Notes: generated by a model from the sequence alone, not told the origin. Counted from the stretch's first letter, positions 34,461 to 42,681 are shown. The stretch: DNA of 64,000 nucleotides from an uncultured Dehalococcoidia bacterium (GCA_951812395.1 CATOSD010000001.1:1054001-1118000); one strand, 5' to 3'. Made by a program: numbers and translations.

Positions 34461-34649
34461 TGAGATTACATCTCATAGTTGGAGGCTAGCATGAGATGCC
34501 GCCTGGTGTGCGGGCTCTCGAATGCCAGCAGCCAAGGCTCTAAGAACTTGACGGAGTACAACGCGCAGATTCCTGCCAACTGCATCACAAGTGGAATGGT
34601 TGACCGATAATATGAGACTAAATATCAGTTATAATGAGACTGCATATCA
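34461..34649 (+). promoter_or_regulatory. Three Fur/Zur-like 15-mers upstream of the zinc-binding lipoprotein
   Basis: TGAGATTACATCTCA (34461-34475), TGAGACTAAATATCA (34613-34627) and TGAGACTGCATATCA (34635-34649) each have the TGA-N9-TCA dyad of Fur-family operators. The last two are 22 bp apart start to start, about two helical turns. The downstream gene handles zinc, so Zur is the best guess. Confidence 0.6.
34491..34610 (+). CDS. Possible 39-residue Cys-containing leader peptide
   Basis: GGAGG at 34481-34485, five bases before ATG. It encodes 39 residues with Cys at 3, 7 and 31 (MRCRLVCG start) and ends just before the second Zur-like box. No homology known. The strong ribosome-binding site and the position between operators argue for translation; the short length argues against. 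It could be a regulatory leader or a small metal-binding peptide. Confidence 0.35.
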   Translation: MRCRLVCGLSNASSQGSKNLTEYNAQIPANCITSGMVDR

Positions 34650-34744
34650 TAACAACTGAATTCGACGTCCCGTACCGACAGGCTTGTCTGACGGGAACAA
34701 GGGACGGCGCGCAACCACAGAAAAAAAGTCTTGGAGGTATCGAC

Positions 34745-37048
34745 ATGAAGGTTCTAGGAAGATCATTCTATTGGAGGACGCTGCTGGCCGTGGTCGCGCT
34801 GGCGGCGTTATTCGCGGCCGCGTGCGGCGGCGACGACGAGCCGGACCCCACGGCGCAGCCTGCCGCGGCGACGGCCCAACCCGCTCCCGCCGAGCCCACC
34901 CAGCCCGCGGGCGCGCCTGCTCAACCCGCACCTGCCGCACCCGCGGCGACGACCCAACCCGCCCCAACCGCGGCGCCCGCTATGATCGACGCGCCGAAGG
35001 TGAAGGTGGTGACAACCACCAACTTCGCCGCGGATTGGGTGCGCATCGTGGGCGGCGACCGCGTCGAGGTGTTCAGCCTGCTGCCCGTCGGCGCGGACCC
35101 GCACTCGTGGCAACCCGGCGCGGCCGACGTGGCCAAGCTGGCCCAGGCCGACATGGTGGTGTCCATCGGACTTGGCCTGGAGGGCGGCTGGCTGGAGGAA
35201 CTGATACACAACGCCAGCGCCGAAGATTCATTGCTGATTGAGCTGGCCGACCAGATCGATCCGATCGAGTTCGCCGTAACCGGCCACGAAGACGAGGAAG
35301 AAGAGGAGGGCGGCGCCCTGACGGGTCGTCTGCTCATCGCGGACCGCGACCAGCCAACGCTGTCGGTGCTGGACCTCACGTCCGATCTGCTCGCTGAGAA
35401 CAACCTGCAGGTGGCCGCGGCCAACACGACGCTCTACTCCAGCCCCAGCGGCCGCTTCGCCTTTGCGCTCTCTCGCGGCCCGGAAGACAATGACGACCAG
35501 GTGCACATATTCGACGGCGGCGTCTACCTCGAAGCCCACGACGGGCACATGGACCTCGTAACGGAACCGGTGTCGCTGCTCTCTCTCGGAACCACAGACC
35601 AGCGGCCCATACACACGGCCGTCCACAACGGCTGGACCGCCATCTACCACGACGGCTCCGGGCGCGCCGCGCTGTTCGAAGAGCACGACCTCGAAGAGGA
35701 GCGCGACGACTACGAGCCAATCTGGCTGGATGCAGGCCTGCAGCACGGCGCAGTGGTCGCCATGGGCGAAGGCTACTTCATGGTGACGTCCAACAACCCG
35801 GACTACCCCGCCACGGCCGAGAGCAGCCTGCCGCTCGGCGCGGAGGTGTGGACGCTGGACGGCCAGGTCGTCTACGACGCCAGCAACCGCTCCTGCCCGG
35901 GAATGCACGGCGAGGCCGCCAACCACGACGGCGTGCTGTTGGGCTGTGTCGGCGGCGTCCTCTTCATCGAGGGCCACGACGGCGAGTTCGAGCACGCGTT
36001 CATCGACAACCCGGCCGGGATGAGCGAGGAGGCCCGCATCGGCTCCGTGTGGGGACACGACGACGCGCCGAACTTCTTCGGCTCGGCGAGCTACCGGATC
36101 GAGGGCGTTTCAGTGTACGACGGCCTGTGGATGATTGACGCCGAGGGCGGTGCGATAACGCGCGTGCTCCCATCCGACCCCGATAAGCGTGTGTACGGCG
36201 CCGCGTTCGACGCCCACGGTGAGGAGTTCTTCGCGCTTACGGCGGACGGAATGATAAACATCATCGAGGCGGCCAGCGGCGAAGTCGAGGAAACGGTCCA
36301 GCTCATGGACCCGTTCGACGGCGACACCTCGCCGTACTTCATCGTACTCGGCGAAGTGCTCTACCTGTCCGACAGGGCGGGCGGGCGCATCGCGGAGTTC
36401 CACTTGGCGGAGGGCGAGATCGAGCGCGAATGGTCCATCGGCGGAAACCCGGGCCGGCTCGCGTTCGTGGGCGTCGGCGCGGCGGAGGACGAGGATGGAC
36501 ACGCGGATCATGGCCACGGGCCGCTGGACCCGCATTTCTGGTTCGACCCGAATCGCGTGAAGGTGGCGGTGGATGGCCTCGCGGAGCAGCTCGCGGCGCT
36601 CGACCCCGATTCGTCAGACATATTCACGGCGAACGCGCGGACCTACGGCGCCGAGTTGGACGAGCTCCACGCCTGGGCTGTGCAGCAGCTCAGCGTCATA
36701 CCGGACGAGAAGCGGGTCCTGGTGACCTCGCACGACAGCTTCAGCTACTTCGCGGTAGTCTACGGCTTCGAAGTCGTCGGCACGGTGCTGCCGGGCGGAA
36801 CGACCGAGGTCGACCCGTCAGCGCGCGACGTTGCCGAGCTGATACATACCATCGAGGAGCACGGCGCCGGCGCCGTCTTCGGAGAGACCACCGTTAGCGA
36901 GCGCGTGGCGAAGGCCATATCGCAGGAGGCGGGCGTCGAATTCGTCGCGCTGCACTCCGGCTCGCTCGGCGCGGAGGGCAGCGGCGCGGACACCTACCTG
37001 GGCATGTTCCGCCAGAACGTCCAGTCCATTGCCGACGCCCTGAAGTAG
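34745..37048 (+). CDS. Zinc ABC transporter substrate-binding lipoprotein with an inserted AztD-like propeller domain
   Basis: A protein of 767 residues from ATG 34745 (GGAGG upstream). Signal peptide and lipobox AAACGG, then a Pro/Ala/Gln linker to about residue 80. The ZnuA/AztC N-lobe spans about 85-180 (GADPHSW, H120). An acidic loop (EDEEEEEGG) leads into about 390 residues (192-580) with repeated strand pairs (DDQVHIFDGGVYLEAHDGH, HNGWTAIYHDGSGRA) that resemble the AztD periplasmic zinc chaperone propeller. The C-lobe begins with a His-rich loop (GHADHGHG) and has DPHFWFDP (H597), TSHDSFSYF (H663) and VFGETT. It should capture zinc outside the membrane. No permease or ATPase gene lies nearby. 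Confidence 0.87.
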   Translation: MKVLGRSFYWRTLLAVVALAALFAAACGGDDEPDPTAQPAAATAQPAPAEPTQPAGAPAQPAPAAPAATTQPAPTAAPAMIDAPKVKVVTTTNFAADWVRIVGGDRVEVFSLLPVGADPHSWQPGAADVAKLAQADMVVSIGLGLEGGWLEELIHNASAEDSLLIELADQIDPIEFAVTGHEDEEEEEGGALTGRLLIADRDQPTLSVLDLTSDLLAENNLQVAAANTTLYSSPSGRFAFALSRGPEDNDDQVHIFDGGVYLEAHDGHMDLVTEPVSLLSLGTTDQRPIHTAVHNGWTAIYHDGSGRAALFEEHDLEEERDDYEPIWLDAGLQHGAVVAMGEGYFMVTSNNPDYPATAESSLPLGAEVWTLDGQVVYDASNRSCPGMHGEAANHDGVLLGCVGGVLFIEGHDGEFEHAFIDNPAGMSEEARIGSVWGHDDAPNFFGSASYRIEGVSVYDGLWMIDAEGGAITRVLPSDPDKRVYGAAFDAHGEEFFALTADGMINIIEAASGEVEETVQLMDPFDGDTSPYFIVLGEVLYLSDRAGGRIAEFHLAEGEIEREWSIGGNPGRLAFVGVGAAEDEDGHADHGHGPLDPHFWFDPNRVKVAVDGLAEQLAALDPDSSDIFTANARTYGAELDELHAWAVQQLSVIPDEKRVLVTSHDSFSYFAVVYGFEVVGTVLPGGTTEVDPSARDVAELIHTIEEHGAGAVFGETTVSERVAKAISQEAGVEFVALHSGSLGAEGSGADTYLGMFRQNVQSIADALK

Positions 37049-37056
37049 AAACTGAC

Positions 37057-37097
37057 AGAGCGCGCCCGGCCGCTCGGCCGGGCGCGCTCTAATTAAT
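37057..37097 (+). terminator. Intrinsic terminator after the zinc-binding lipoprotein
   Basis: A perfect 15-bp stem (AGAGCGCGCCCGGCC with its complement) and 4-nt loop, followed by AATTAATCCT. It starts 8 nt past the stop codon. A decayed copy lies near 38300. Confidence 0.75.
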
Positions 37098-37183
37098 CCT
37101 ACCTCGAGGGCGAAGGCCAAGTCAGTCAATCCCCCTTGACGATGGAATGTCAGGATGGGGCTGAGTGGCCCGGAGTCTCGCCC

Positions 37184-37510
37184 CTACTGGAGCGGTGAGA
37201 AGTCCGTGGGCGCCCACAGCGCGTTGGTGATGCGCGTGGTAAGCGGCCCGTCCACCTCGGACGCGGCCCGCACCTGCTGCCACTCCGGGTCGTCCCGGAA
37301 CGACGCCCAGGCCTTCTCGCGCTGCCCCTCGTCCTCGAACGCGACGATGTATATCAGCTTGTCGTTCCAGTCCCCAACGCTGGCCGTCCAGTAGCCCACG
37401 TTCTTGATGCCGTGTCGCTCGAATATCTCCAGCGTGTGGTCTCGGAACCGCGCCTGTAGCGCCGCCATCTTCCCCGGGGCCGCTTCGTAAATCCTCAGTT
37501 CGTATATCAT
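37184..37510 (-). CDS. NIPSNAP family protein
   Basis: A protein of 108 residues. It starts MIYELRIYEAAPGKM and has the NIPSNAP pattern of a dimeric ferredoxin-like fold (GYWTASVGDWNDKLIYIVAF, then EGQREKAWASFRDDPEW). Bacterial members are small and of unknown function, often beside catabolic genes. It is transcribed toward the zinc-binding lipoprotein and preceded by AGGAGGACACG. Confidence 0.85.
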   Translation of the reverse strand: MIYELRIYEAAPGKMAALQARFRDHTLEIFERHGIKNVGYWTASVGDWNDKLIYIVAFEDEGQREKAWASFRDDPEWQQVRAASEVDGPLTTRITNALWAPTDFSPLQ

Positions 37511-37531
37511 CGTGTCCTCCTGTTGGTCACA

Positions 37532-37905
37532 CTATTCTCTCGACTTGAGTTGCTCGGTAAGTCCCTGCGCAATCGATTCGAACGCGGCGTCCGGCGTCCC
37601 ATTGGAGAACACCAGGTCCACCGGCGTAATCGAGATGCGCTTGTTGCGCACCGCCCATCTGTCCGTGCCCTCGGCGGGCTGATTGTTTATCGATCGGTTG
37701 TGGCGAATCCAGAAGAACTCGCGTCGCCCGTCGCCGCCGCGCTCCACGTTTTCCAGGAACGCCTTGGGCCCCAGCCGCGTGAGCTGGACCATCTCGATCT
37801 CATCGAGGCCGACGGACGCAGATTCACGTTCAGCAGCAGCGGCGCGGGCAAGGGATTGGCGAGCACCGCCTGTCCCAGCGCGCCGGTGACCCAGGCGGCG
37901 GCTCG
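37532..37905 (-). pseudogene. Fragment of 5'/3'-nucleotidase SurE, frameshifted
   Basis: The C-terminal part of SurE is readable: AAAWVTGALGQAVLANPLPA, LLLNVNL, then after a frameshift near 37815-37822, RLGPKAFLENVERG, FWIRHNRSINNQPAEGTDRW and ISITPVDLVF. The N-terminal half with the metal site is missing, replaced upstream by a piece of another gene. Non-functional. Confidence 0.75.
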
Positions 37906-37924
37906 CGGGTGTAGCCGGGCGTAG

Positions 37925-38086
37925 TCACCAGCGATAGCGACTCGAGCATGGAAGCGCCGTCCTCGGCCAGGGGCCGGCCACAAGGCCCCCGGTGTCGACG
38001 TCGTAGGCGCCGCCCACGGCGTTCACCGCGACGATGGCGCCCACGACCTCGCCGCCGCCCAGGTCCAGGCTGGAAGTGCCGGTGCT
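37925..38086 (-). pseudogene. Fragment of a P1-family (S58, DmpA-like) peptidase
   Basis: GTSSLDLGGGEVVGAIVAVN followed by AVGGAYDVDTG is typical of the middle of P1/S58 aminopeptidases. The frame breaks near 37970 and runs into SurE debris. It has neither start nor catalytic nucleophile. It is joined directly to a znuA fragment on the other side. Confidence 0.55.
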
Positions 38087-38345
38087 GCCGAGCTGATAGA
38101 GATCGACGAGGAGCACGACGTGGTCGCCGTGTCCGGCGCGACCACCGTTAGCGACCGCGTGGCCAAGTCCATATCGCAGGAGGCGGGCGTCGATTTCGTC
38201 GCGCTGCACTCCGGCTCGCTCGGCGCGGAGGGCAGCGGCGTGGACACCTACCTTGGAATGTTCCGCAAGAACGTCAAGGCCATTGCCGACGCCCCGAATC
38301 AGAAACTGACAAAGCGCACCCGGTCGTACGTCCGGGCGCGCCTGT
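38087..38345 (+). pseudogene. Duplicated 3' end of the zinc-binding lipoprotein gene plus its terminator
   Basis: DNA from about 38140 closely matches 36885-37075: it encodes TTVSDRVAKSISQEAGVDF and LGMFRKNVKAIADA, then DNA like the true terminator (GAAACTGACAAAGCGC) with a weakened stem. The stop codon is lost, so the frame runs on. There is no start and no N-lobe. Confidence 0.85.
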
Positions 38346-38403
38346 CCGCATACCCAGGGGCAGAGCAGCCCGCCAGCGTAGAGGGGTGGGGCGACGTCCG
38401 GGT

Positions 38404-39270
38404 CTAGCCCGCCCTAGAAGCGGCCTGCCGTATCGCCCTCGCGGCGAACACCGACGTTAGGTGCGCCCTGTATTCCGCCGAGGCGTGGATGTCCTCCAGG
38501 AAGTCGATGCCCGCGCCCGCCTGTGCGGCCGCCGCGCTCACCGTCGCGTCGTCGAGCCGTGATCCGCGCAACGCCTCCTCCGCCTCCGAAGCCCTGGACG
38601 CGACCGGGCCGGCGCCCGTAACGCCTATGCTCGCGTGTTCGCAGACGCCGTTGGCGTCCAGACCGACTACCGCCGCGACGCCCACAATGGCGTAGTGCGA
38701 AGCCTTGTTGGCGAACTTGGCGTAACCGGAGCCCGACCGGGCCGGAAGCGCGGGAATGGCAATCTCGTTGAGAATCTCGTTTGGCGCGAGGGCCGTGGTG
38801 AGCAGATCGACGAAGAAGTCGTCTACGCTCAGCGTGCGGTGATCGCCAGTGCTGCTGGTGATTAGACGCGCGTTGAGGGCTATCGCCACCGCGGGCAGGT
38901 CGCCCGCGGGGTCGGCGTGGGAAAGGCTGCCGCCGATGGTGCCCATGTTGCGCACTTGCGGATCGGCAACCGTGGCCGCGGCCTCGGCCAGCACGGACGC
39001 TCTCGCCGCCACCAAGTCCGAAGACTCGAGCTGGGCGTAGGTGGTCATGGCGCCAATGGCAAGGCCGCCGTCCTCTTCTCGGATGTAGGCCATGTCGCCA
39101 ATCTTTCCCAGGTCTATGACAACCTGCGGCTCGGAAAGGCGCAGCTTCATCAGCGGAATCAGGCTGTGGCCGCCGGCCAGCAGCTTGGCGTCGTCGCCGT
39201 GTTGTTCCAGCAACTCGGCCGCTTCGGCGACCGACGTGGGGGCGAAGTATTGGAAGGAGCTTGTGACCAT
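38404..39270 (-). CDS. FAD-binding medium subunit (CoxM/XdhB-like) of a molybdenum hydroxylase
   Basis: A protein of 288 residues. LLAGGHSLIPLMKLRL (about 30-46) and MGTIGGSLSHADPAGDLPA (about 109-127) are the two FAD-contact motifs of CoxM-type subunits; the C-terminal CODH-like domain is complete. It would pass electrons from the 2Fe-2S subunit to an acceptor. The matching small subunit is at 39643, separated by a short coiled-coil gene. No molybdopterin large subunit is present in the window. Confidence 0.9.
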   Translation of the reverse strand: MVTSSFQYFAPTSVAEAAELLEQHGDDAKLLAGGHSLIPLMKLRLSEPQVVIDLGKIGDMAYIREEDGGLAIGAMTTYAQLESSDLVAARASVLAEAAATVADPQVRNMGTIGGSLSHADPAGDLPAVAIALNARLITSSTGDHRTLSVDDFFVDLLTTALAPNEILNEIAIPALPARSGSGYAKFANKASHYAIVGVAAVVGLDANGVCEHASIGVTGAGPVASRASEAEEALRGSRLDDATVSAAAAQAGAGIDFLEDIHASAEYRAHLTSVFAARAIRQAASRAG

Positions 39271-39306
39271 GTTCGTCTCCTGTGTCTGGAGTCCTGGTTG
39301 CTATTC

Positions 39307-39522
39307 CTAGCCCTGGCGGATGACGAGGGTTACCAGAAGGGCTATCTGGGCAGCGCCTATCGCCAGCATCGCGAGGAAGAGGCGATCTATCCGGGCGTTA
39401 ACGCCGTCTATCCGGGCGTCCAGCGCTGCCAACCCGTCCCGCAGCGCATCGGCCGCCTGCCGGCGGTCATTGCGTAAATCGGCAATTGCCGCCGCCTGTT
39501 CGTCGATGCGGCCCATCAGCAC
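39307..39522 (-). CDS. Small coiled-coil membrane protein
   Basis: A protein of 71 residues: a charged coil at 1-45 (RIDEQAAAIADLRNDRR, LDARIDGVNARIDRL) and one membrane helix at 47-69 (LAMLAIGAAQIALLVTLVI). It is reminiscent of the 10634 protein with the order reversed. It sits between the two molybdenum-hydroxylase subunit genes on the same strand. Role unknown. Confidence 0.6.
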   Translation of the reverse strand: MLMGRIDEQAAAIADLRNDRRQAADALRDGLAALDARIDGVNARIDRLFLAMLAIGAAQIALLVTLVIRQG

Positions 39523-39642
39523 TCCAAAAGCCTGTGCGGTTATCCTCGTTTATGTCTGCTCTCCCTTGCTAGCGATTCGCGACACTGGCGATTGCGCGGA
39601 GCTACACCAGGGCATCTCGAAGTTTCCAATGTCTCGGGGTAC

Positions 39643-40107
39643 CTATCCAGCCGCGGCGCGTTGCACTGCCTTGACGATGTTGTGGTAGCCGGTACAGCGG
39701 CACAGGTTGCCCGACAGCCCCTCGCGTATCTCCTGCTCCGATGGATTGGGAGTCTTGGACAGCAGGCCGTGGGCGGACATTATCATGCCCGGAGTGCAGA
39801 AGCCGCACTGAAGGCCGTGCTCCTCCCAGAATGCCACCTGAATCGGGTGAAACTCGCCGCGTGCCGGCGCAAGCCCCTCGATGGTGGTGACCTCGCGTCC
39901 GTTGGCCTGCACTGCAAACAGCGTGCACGCCTTCACCGCAGCGCCGTCGAGCAGCACGGTGCACGCGCCACAACTGGACGTATCGCAGCCGACGTGGGTG
40001 CCGGTGAGGTTCAGGTTCGCCCGCAGGTAATCCACCAGAAGCAGCCGCGGTTCGACCTCGCCGGTGTGCTGGGCGCCATTGACGGTAACGGTGATGCTGC
40101 TTGCCAT
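39643..40107 (-). CDS. 2Fe-2S small subunit (CoxS-like) of a molybdenum hydroxylase
   Basis: ATG 40107 follows GGAGGG; 154 residues. The plant-type ferredoxin motif [18 protein letters not shown] plus a later Cys (ACTLF) forms the first 2Fe-2S cluster, and [11 protein letters not shown] with [11 protein letters not shown] the second. The length is normal. It moves electrons from a molybdenum site to the FAD subunit. The large subunit gene is not found next to it. Confidence 0.93.
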   Translation of the reverse strand: MASSITVTVNGAQHTGEVEPRLLLVDYLRANLNLTGTHVGCDTSSCGACTVLLDGAAVKACTLFAVQANGREVTTIEGLAPARGEFHPIQVAFWEEHGLQCGFCTPGMIMSAHGLLSKTPNPSEQEIREGLSGNLCRCTGYHNIVKAVQRAAAG

Positions 40108-40226
40108 GAGATACCCTCCAGTGGGGAAGATTGGCGTAGTCTCCGGCTGGGCGCCGGCCGCCTTTGGCTGTGGGAGCATTCTATAGGAAATCAGCGTTGC
40201 GGGGCAACTCACGTGCCAAGCCCGGA

Positions 40227-40336
40227 AGCTGTGTCAGATTACCGGGTGCGCGAGCCATCGTCATTCCGGCCCGCGAGCCGGAATGACGATGGAAGGGACT
40301 TTCGTGTGTTAGCCGCCTGGTAATCTGACACAGACT
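40227..40336 (+). repeat. MITE-like element M, full copy B (about 110 bp)
   Basis: AGCTGTGTCAGATTACCGGG at the left pairs with CCTGGTAATCTGACACAG at the right. A nested palindrome lies inside (CGTCATTCCGGC ... GCCGGAATGACG). Confidence 0.8.
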
Positions 40337-40415
40337 CGCCAAGCCCCCACTCCCTCTAGAAGGAGCGGGGGCTCGATAGGGTCAATCTCTTGCGCCGCGG
40401 TCTGTGTCTACCGCT

Positions 40416-41504
40416 TTACGTCCTGCGGTTTGTGTACAAGAAGAGGCCCAAGCCACCCAGCACTACCAGCCCGACTACCACCACTATGCCGACCACGACT
40501 ATCGGGAAGCCGCCGTCCTCGTCGGCCGGCTCTTCGGTCGCCGGAGCGGTCGTCGGCTCCGGTGTGGGAGTATCCGGCGTCGCCGTTGGCTCCGGCGTCG
40601 CCGTTGGCTCCGGTGGAGCGGTCGGTTCCGGCGTTGCGGTCGGCTCCGGCGTGGCGGTCGGGGGTACCGGGGTCGCCGTGGGTTCCGGCGTGGCGGTCGG
40701 GGGTACCGGGGTCGCCGTGGGTTCCGGCGTGGCGGTCGGGGGCACCGGGGTCGCCGTGGGCTCCGGCGTTGCGGTAGGCTCCGGCGTTGGCGTAGGCAGT
40801 CCGGTGAAGATCAGGTTCACCGTCTCGAACATGCCTCCCTGGAACACCGTGCCCGTCGGCGAGGACGCGGCTACGTCGTTCAGTGTGAACGTTATGTTCA
40901 TGCCGACGTAGGTTTCGCTCTTGGGATCTACGATAAGGTTGTTGTATTCGTCGCCGTCGATGCGCGCGGGCTCGGACGTGTAGTCGCCGACGCGGGCGAC
41001 CAACACGGCGCCGGCGGGAACTCCCGAGCCGGCCGCGGCAATCCGGCCGGAGAAGACCGCGGGAGCGACCGTAACCGGAGTGGGCGTGGGCGTGGGCTGG
41101 GGAACCTCAGCGAAGTTCAACGAGAAGTCGTTTCTGATTATGGGAACCGCTCCGGCGGTCAACCGATCACTCTCGTCGGCCTGAGCGACGCCGTTGAGGA
41201 AGAAGTTGATCGTTCTGTCCTTGAACGACGCGTCGGGCGCGGCAACGCTCAGGCCCGAGTACATCCCGCCTGATACGACTACCGGATCGGACTCGTAATC
41301 TTCGCCGATGCGCGCAACGATGGTCGTGCCGTCGGGCGCGGGATCGCCCGCAACGGTCGCGGCGCCCGAGTAGATTTCGGGAGCGGGCGGCGGGGACTGC
41401 GCCAGCGCCGGCGCGGCGGCCCACACGGCGGCCAGCAGCGCCAGCGCCGCGATTCCAAGCAGCACGAGCGCGCTCCTGTTCGTCCTCAAGTCGAACGAGT
41501 TCAT
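40416..41504 (-). CDS. Secreted surface protein with TPEPTATP repeats and C-terminal membrane anchor
   Basis: ATG 41504 follows GGAGG; 362 residues. Signal sequence to about residue 37 (LLAAVWAAAPALAQ). Two related domains of about 85 residues: APEIYSGAATVAG... with IVARIGEDYESDP, and APAVFSGRIAAAG... with LVARVGDYTSEP. Then about 85 residues of TPEPTATP/TPVPPTA repeats, an acidic spacer (EEPADEDGG) and a membrane helix ending in LYTNRRT. It resembles a cell-wall-less surface anchor with a Pro/Thr stalk. Function unknown. The nearly identical 42-bp DNA units suggest that the repeat number varies. Confidence 0.85.
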   Translation of the reverse strand: MNSFDLRTNRSALVLLGIAALALLAAVWAAAPALAQSPPPAPEIYSGAATVAGDPAPDGTTIVARIGEDYESDPVVVSGGMYSGLSVAAPDASFKDRTINFFLNGVAQADESDRLTAGAVPIIRNDFSLNFAEVPQPTPTPTPVTVAPAVFSGRIAAAGSGVPAGAVLVARVGDYTSEPARIDGDEYNNLIVDPKSETYVGMNITFTLNDVAASSPTGTVFQGGMFETVNLIFTGLPTPTPEPTATPEPTATPVPPTATPEPTATPVPPTATPEPTATPVPPTATPEPTATPEPTAPPEPTATPEPTATPDTPTPEPTTAPATEEPADEDGGFPIVVVGIVVVVGLVVLGGLGLFLYTNRRT

Positions 41505-41669
41505 CGAGTTCCTCCAGAGTACCGGATAAATTTCTGCATGTGTACAAAACATTATATAGCCTAAGGACTACATTTCGTCTACGCTAATGTTGGTGCTTCT
41601 GGCGAACTTTGCACAACAGTTGGTTCTGTTGTCCCCTCTGTCGGTCCTCTCATTCACTCCGCCATTCTG

Positions 41670-41710
41670 GCCCCCCACGTCATTCCGGCTCCCGAGCCGG
41701 AATCCAAGCG
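41670..41710 (+). repeat. Short palindrome related to the core of MITE copy B
   Basis: ATTCCGGCTCCCGAGCCGGAAT-type dyad: ATTCCGGCT at 41682 pairs with AGCCGGAAT ending at 41703. The rest of the 41505-41832 gap shows no gene. Confidence 0.6.
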
Positions 41711-41832
41711 TCGGAGTCCTCCACGACGAAACCTCCCCGGTCGCGGGCGCAAATCGGGGGCCTTCGGGATGCAAACCCCCGAAGACCCCCATAGCCCAAC
41801 GTCTTTCCCGGACCGCTCCCGGCCTCGCCGGC

Positions 41833-42597
41833 TTACGGCTTCTGGATGGTGTTTATGTTCACCGGTCTCTCCGGATACACCTTGTAGGTGACGGCGGTAA
41901 CGCCCCCGCCGTCATTGGCGTTGACGAATTCCACCTCCGACGGGCCGTGCAGGTAGCCGATGTCTTCGCCGTCCAGCCGGAAGGGTCGGTCGTGGCCCGG
42001 GTAGAACACCGACGAGGCGTCGAGCATCTTCTCCACGCTCTCAGTCGCCTCCTTCACGTCCCAGAAGACGTTGTACGGCATTCCCCGGCGCACCGTTCCG
42101 CTGTCGGGCAGCGCGTCGCCGGCGACCAGCACCCTGTCGTCGCCAACCTCGACGACCACGCCTATGTGGCCCTTGGTGTGGCCGGGGGTGTCTATGATGG
42201 ATACGCCCTCCGCAACGCTATCGCCGTCGGACACCGGCTCAACCTTGAGCTTGCCCATCATGTCCGCCAGGTACGAGGCCGCCATCACGTCGCGCTTGCT
42301 CGGATTGCGATTGTAGTCGAGTTCCTTTGGGTGCACCAGGATCCTGGCGTTGGGGAACAGGTCCGTGTTCTGGCAGTGGTCCCAGTGCATGTGCGTGAGA
42401 ATCACCGTGTCGACGTCCTCGAAACCGAGGTTGCGGCTGCGCAGCGCGTCAGCTAGCAGCGCGCGGCGCGACGCCGGGCCGGTGTCTATGAGAATGCGCC
42501 GGTTGCCGGTGGTGAGCAGCGAGATCGTGGACCATCCCAGCCCGCCCTGGTCCGAGGTGAAGGCGAATCCATAGGTGAGAACGTCGAGGTTAGACAT
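41833..42597 (-). CDS. MBL-fold metallo-hydrolase
   Basis: A protein of 254 residues. THMHWDHCQN is the HxHxDH zinc motif (near residue 69), IIDTPGHTKGHIGVVV gives the next His, VLVAGDALPD the bridging Asp, and FYPGHDRPF the last His. The arrangement resembles quorum-quenching lactonases and other N-acyl homoserine lactonase-like enzymes, but the substrate cannot be told. It is preceded on its 5' side by an R1 repeat and the second IS element. Confidence 0.9.
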   Translation of the reverse strand: MSNLDVLTYGFAFTSDQGGLGWSTISLLTTGNRRILIDTGPASRRALLADALRSRNLGFEDVDTVILTHMHWDHCQNTDLFPNARILVHPKELDYNRNPSKRDVMAASYLADMMGKLKVEPVSDGDSVAEGVSIIDTPGHTKGHIGVVVEVGDDRVLVAGDALPDSGTVRRGMPYNVFWDVKEATESVEKMLDASSVFYPGHDRPFRLDGEDIGYLHGPSEVEFVNANDGGGVTAVTYKVYPERPVNINTIQKP

Positions 42598-42681
42598 GAT
42601 TGTGGCCTCCTGACGCTGTGTATGGGCGGTCTATGTCCCTTCCCGCTCGCAGGGTTGGCGGGGCATGTGTCCTCCAAACTG

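Noticed and set aside
38404-40107. Calling the two subunits carbon monoxide dehydrogenase
   Set aside because: The substrate-defining large subunit is not present, so only the general molybdenum-hydroxylase family can be stated.
40600-40800. Regular repeats that could look like a CRISPR array
   Set aside because: They encode the TPEPTATP stalk in frame within a secreted protein; there are no unique spacers and no cas genes.
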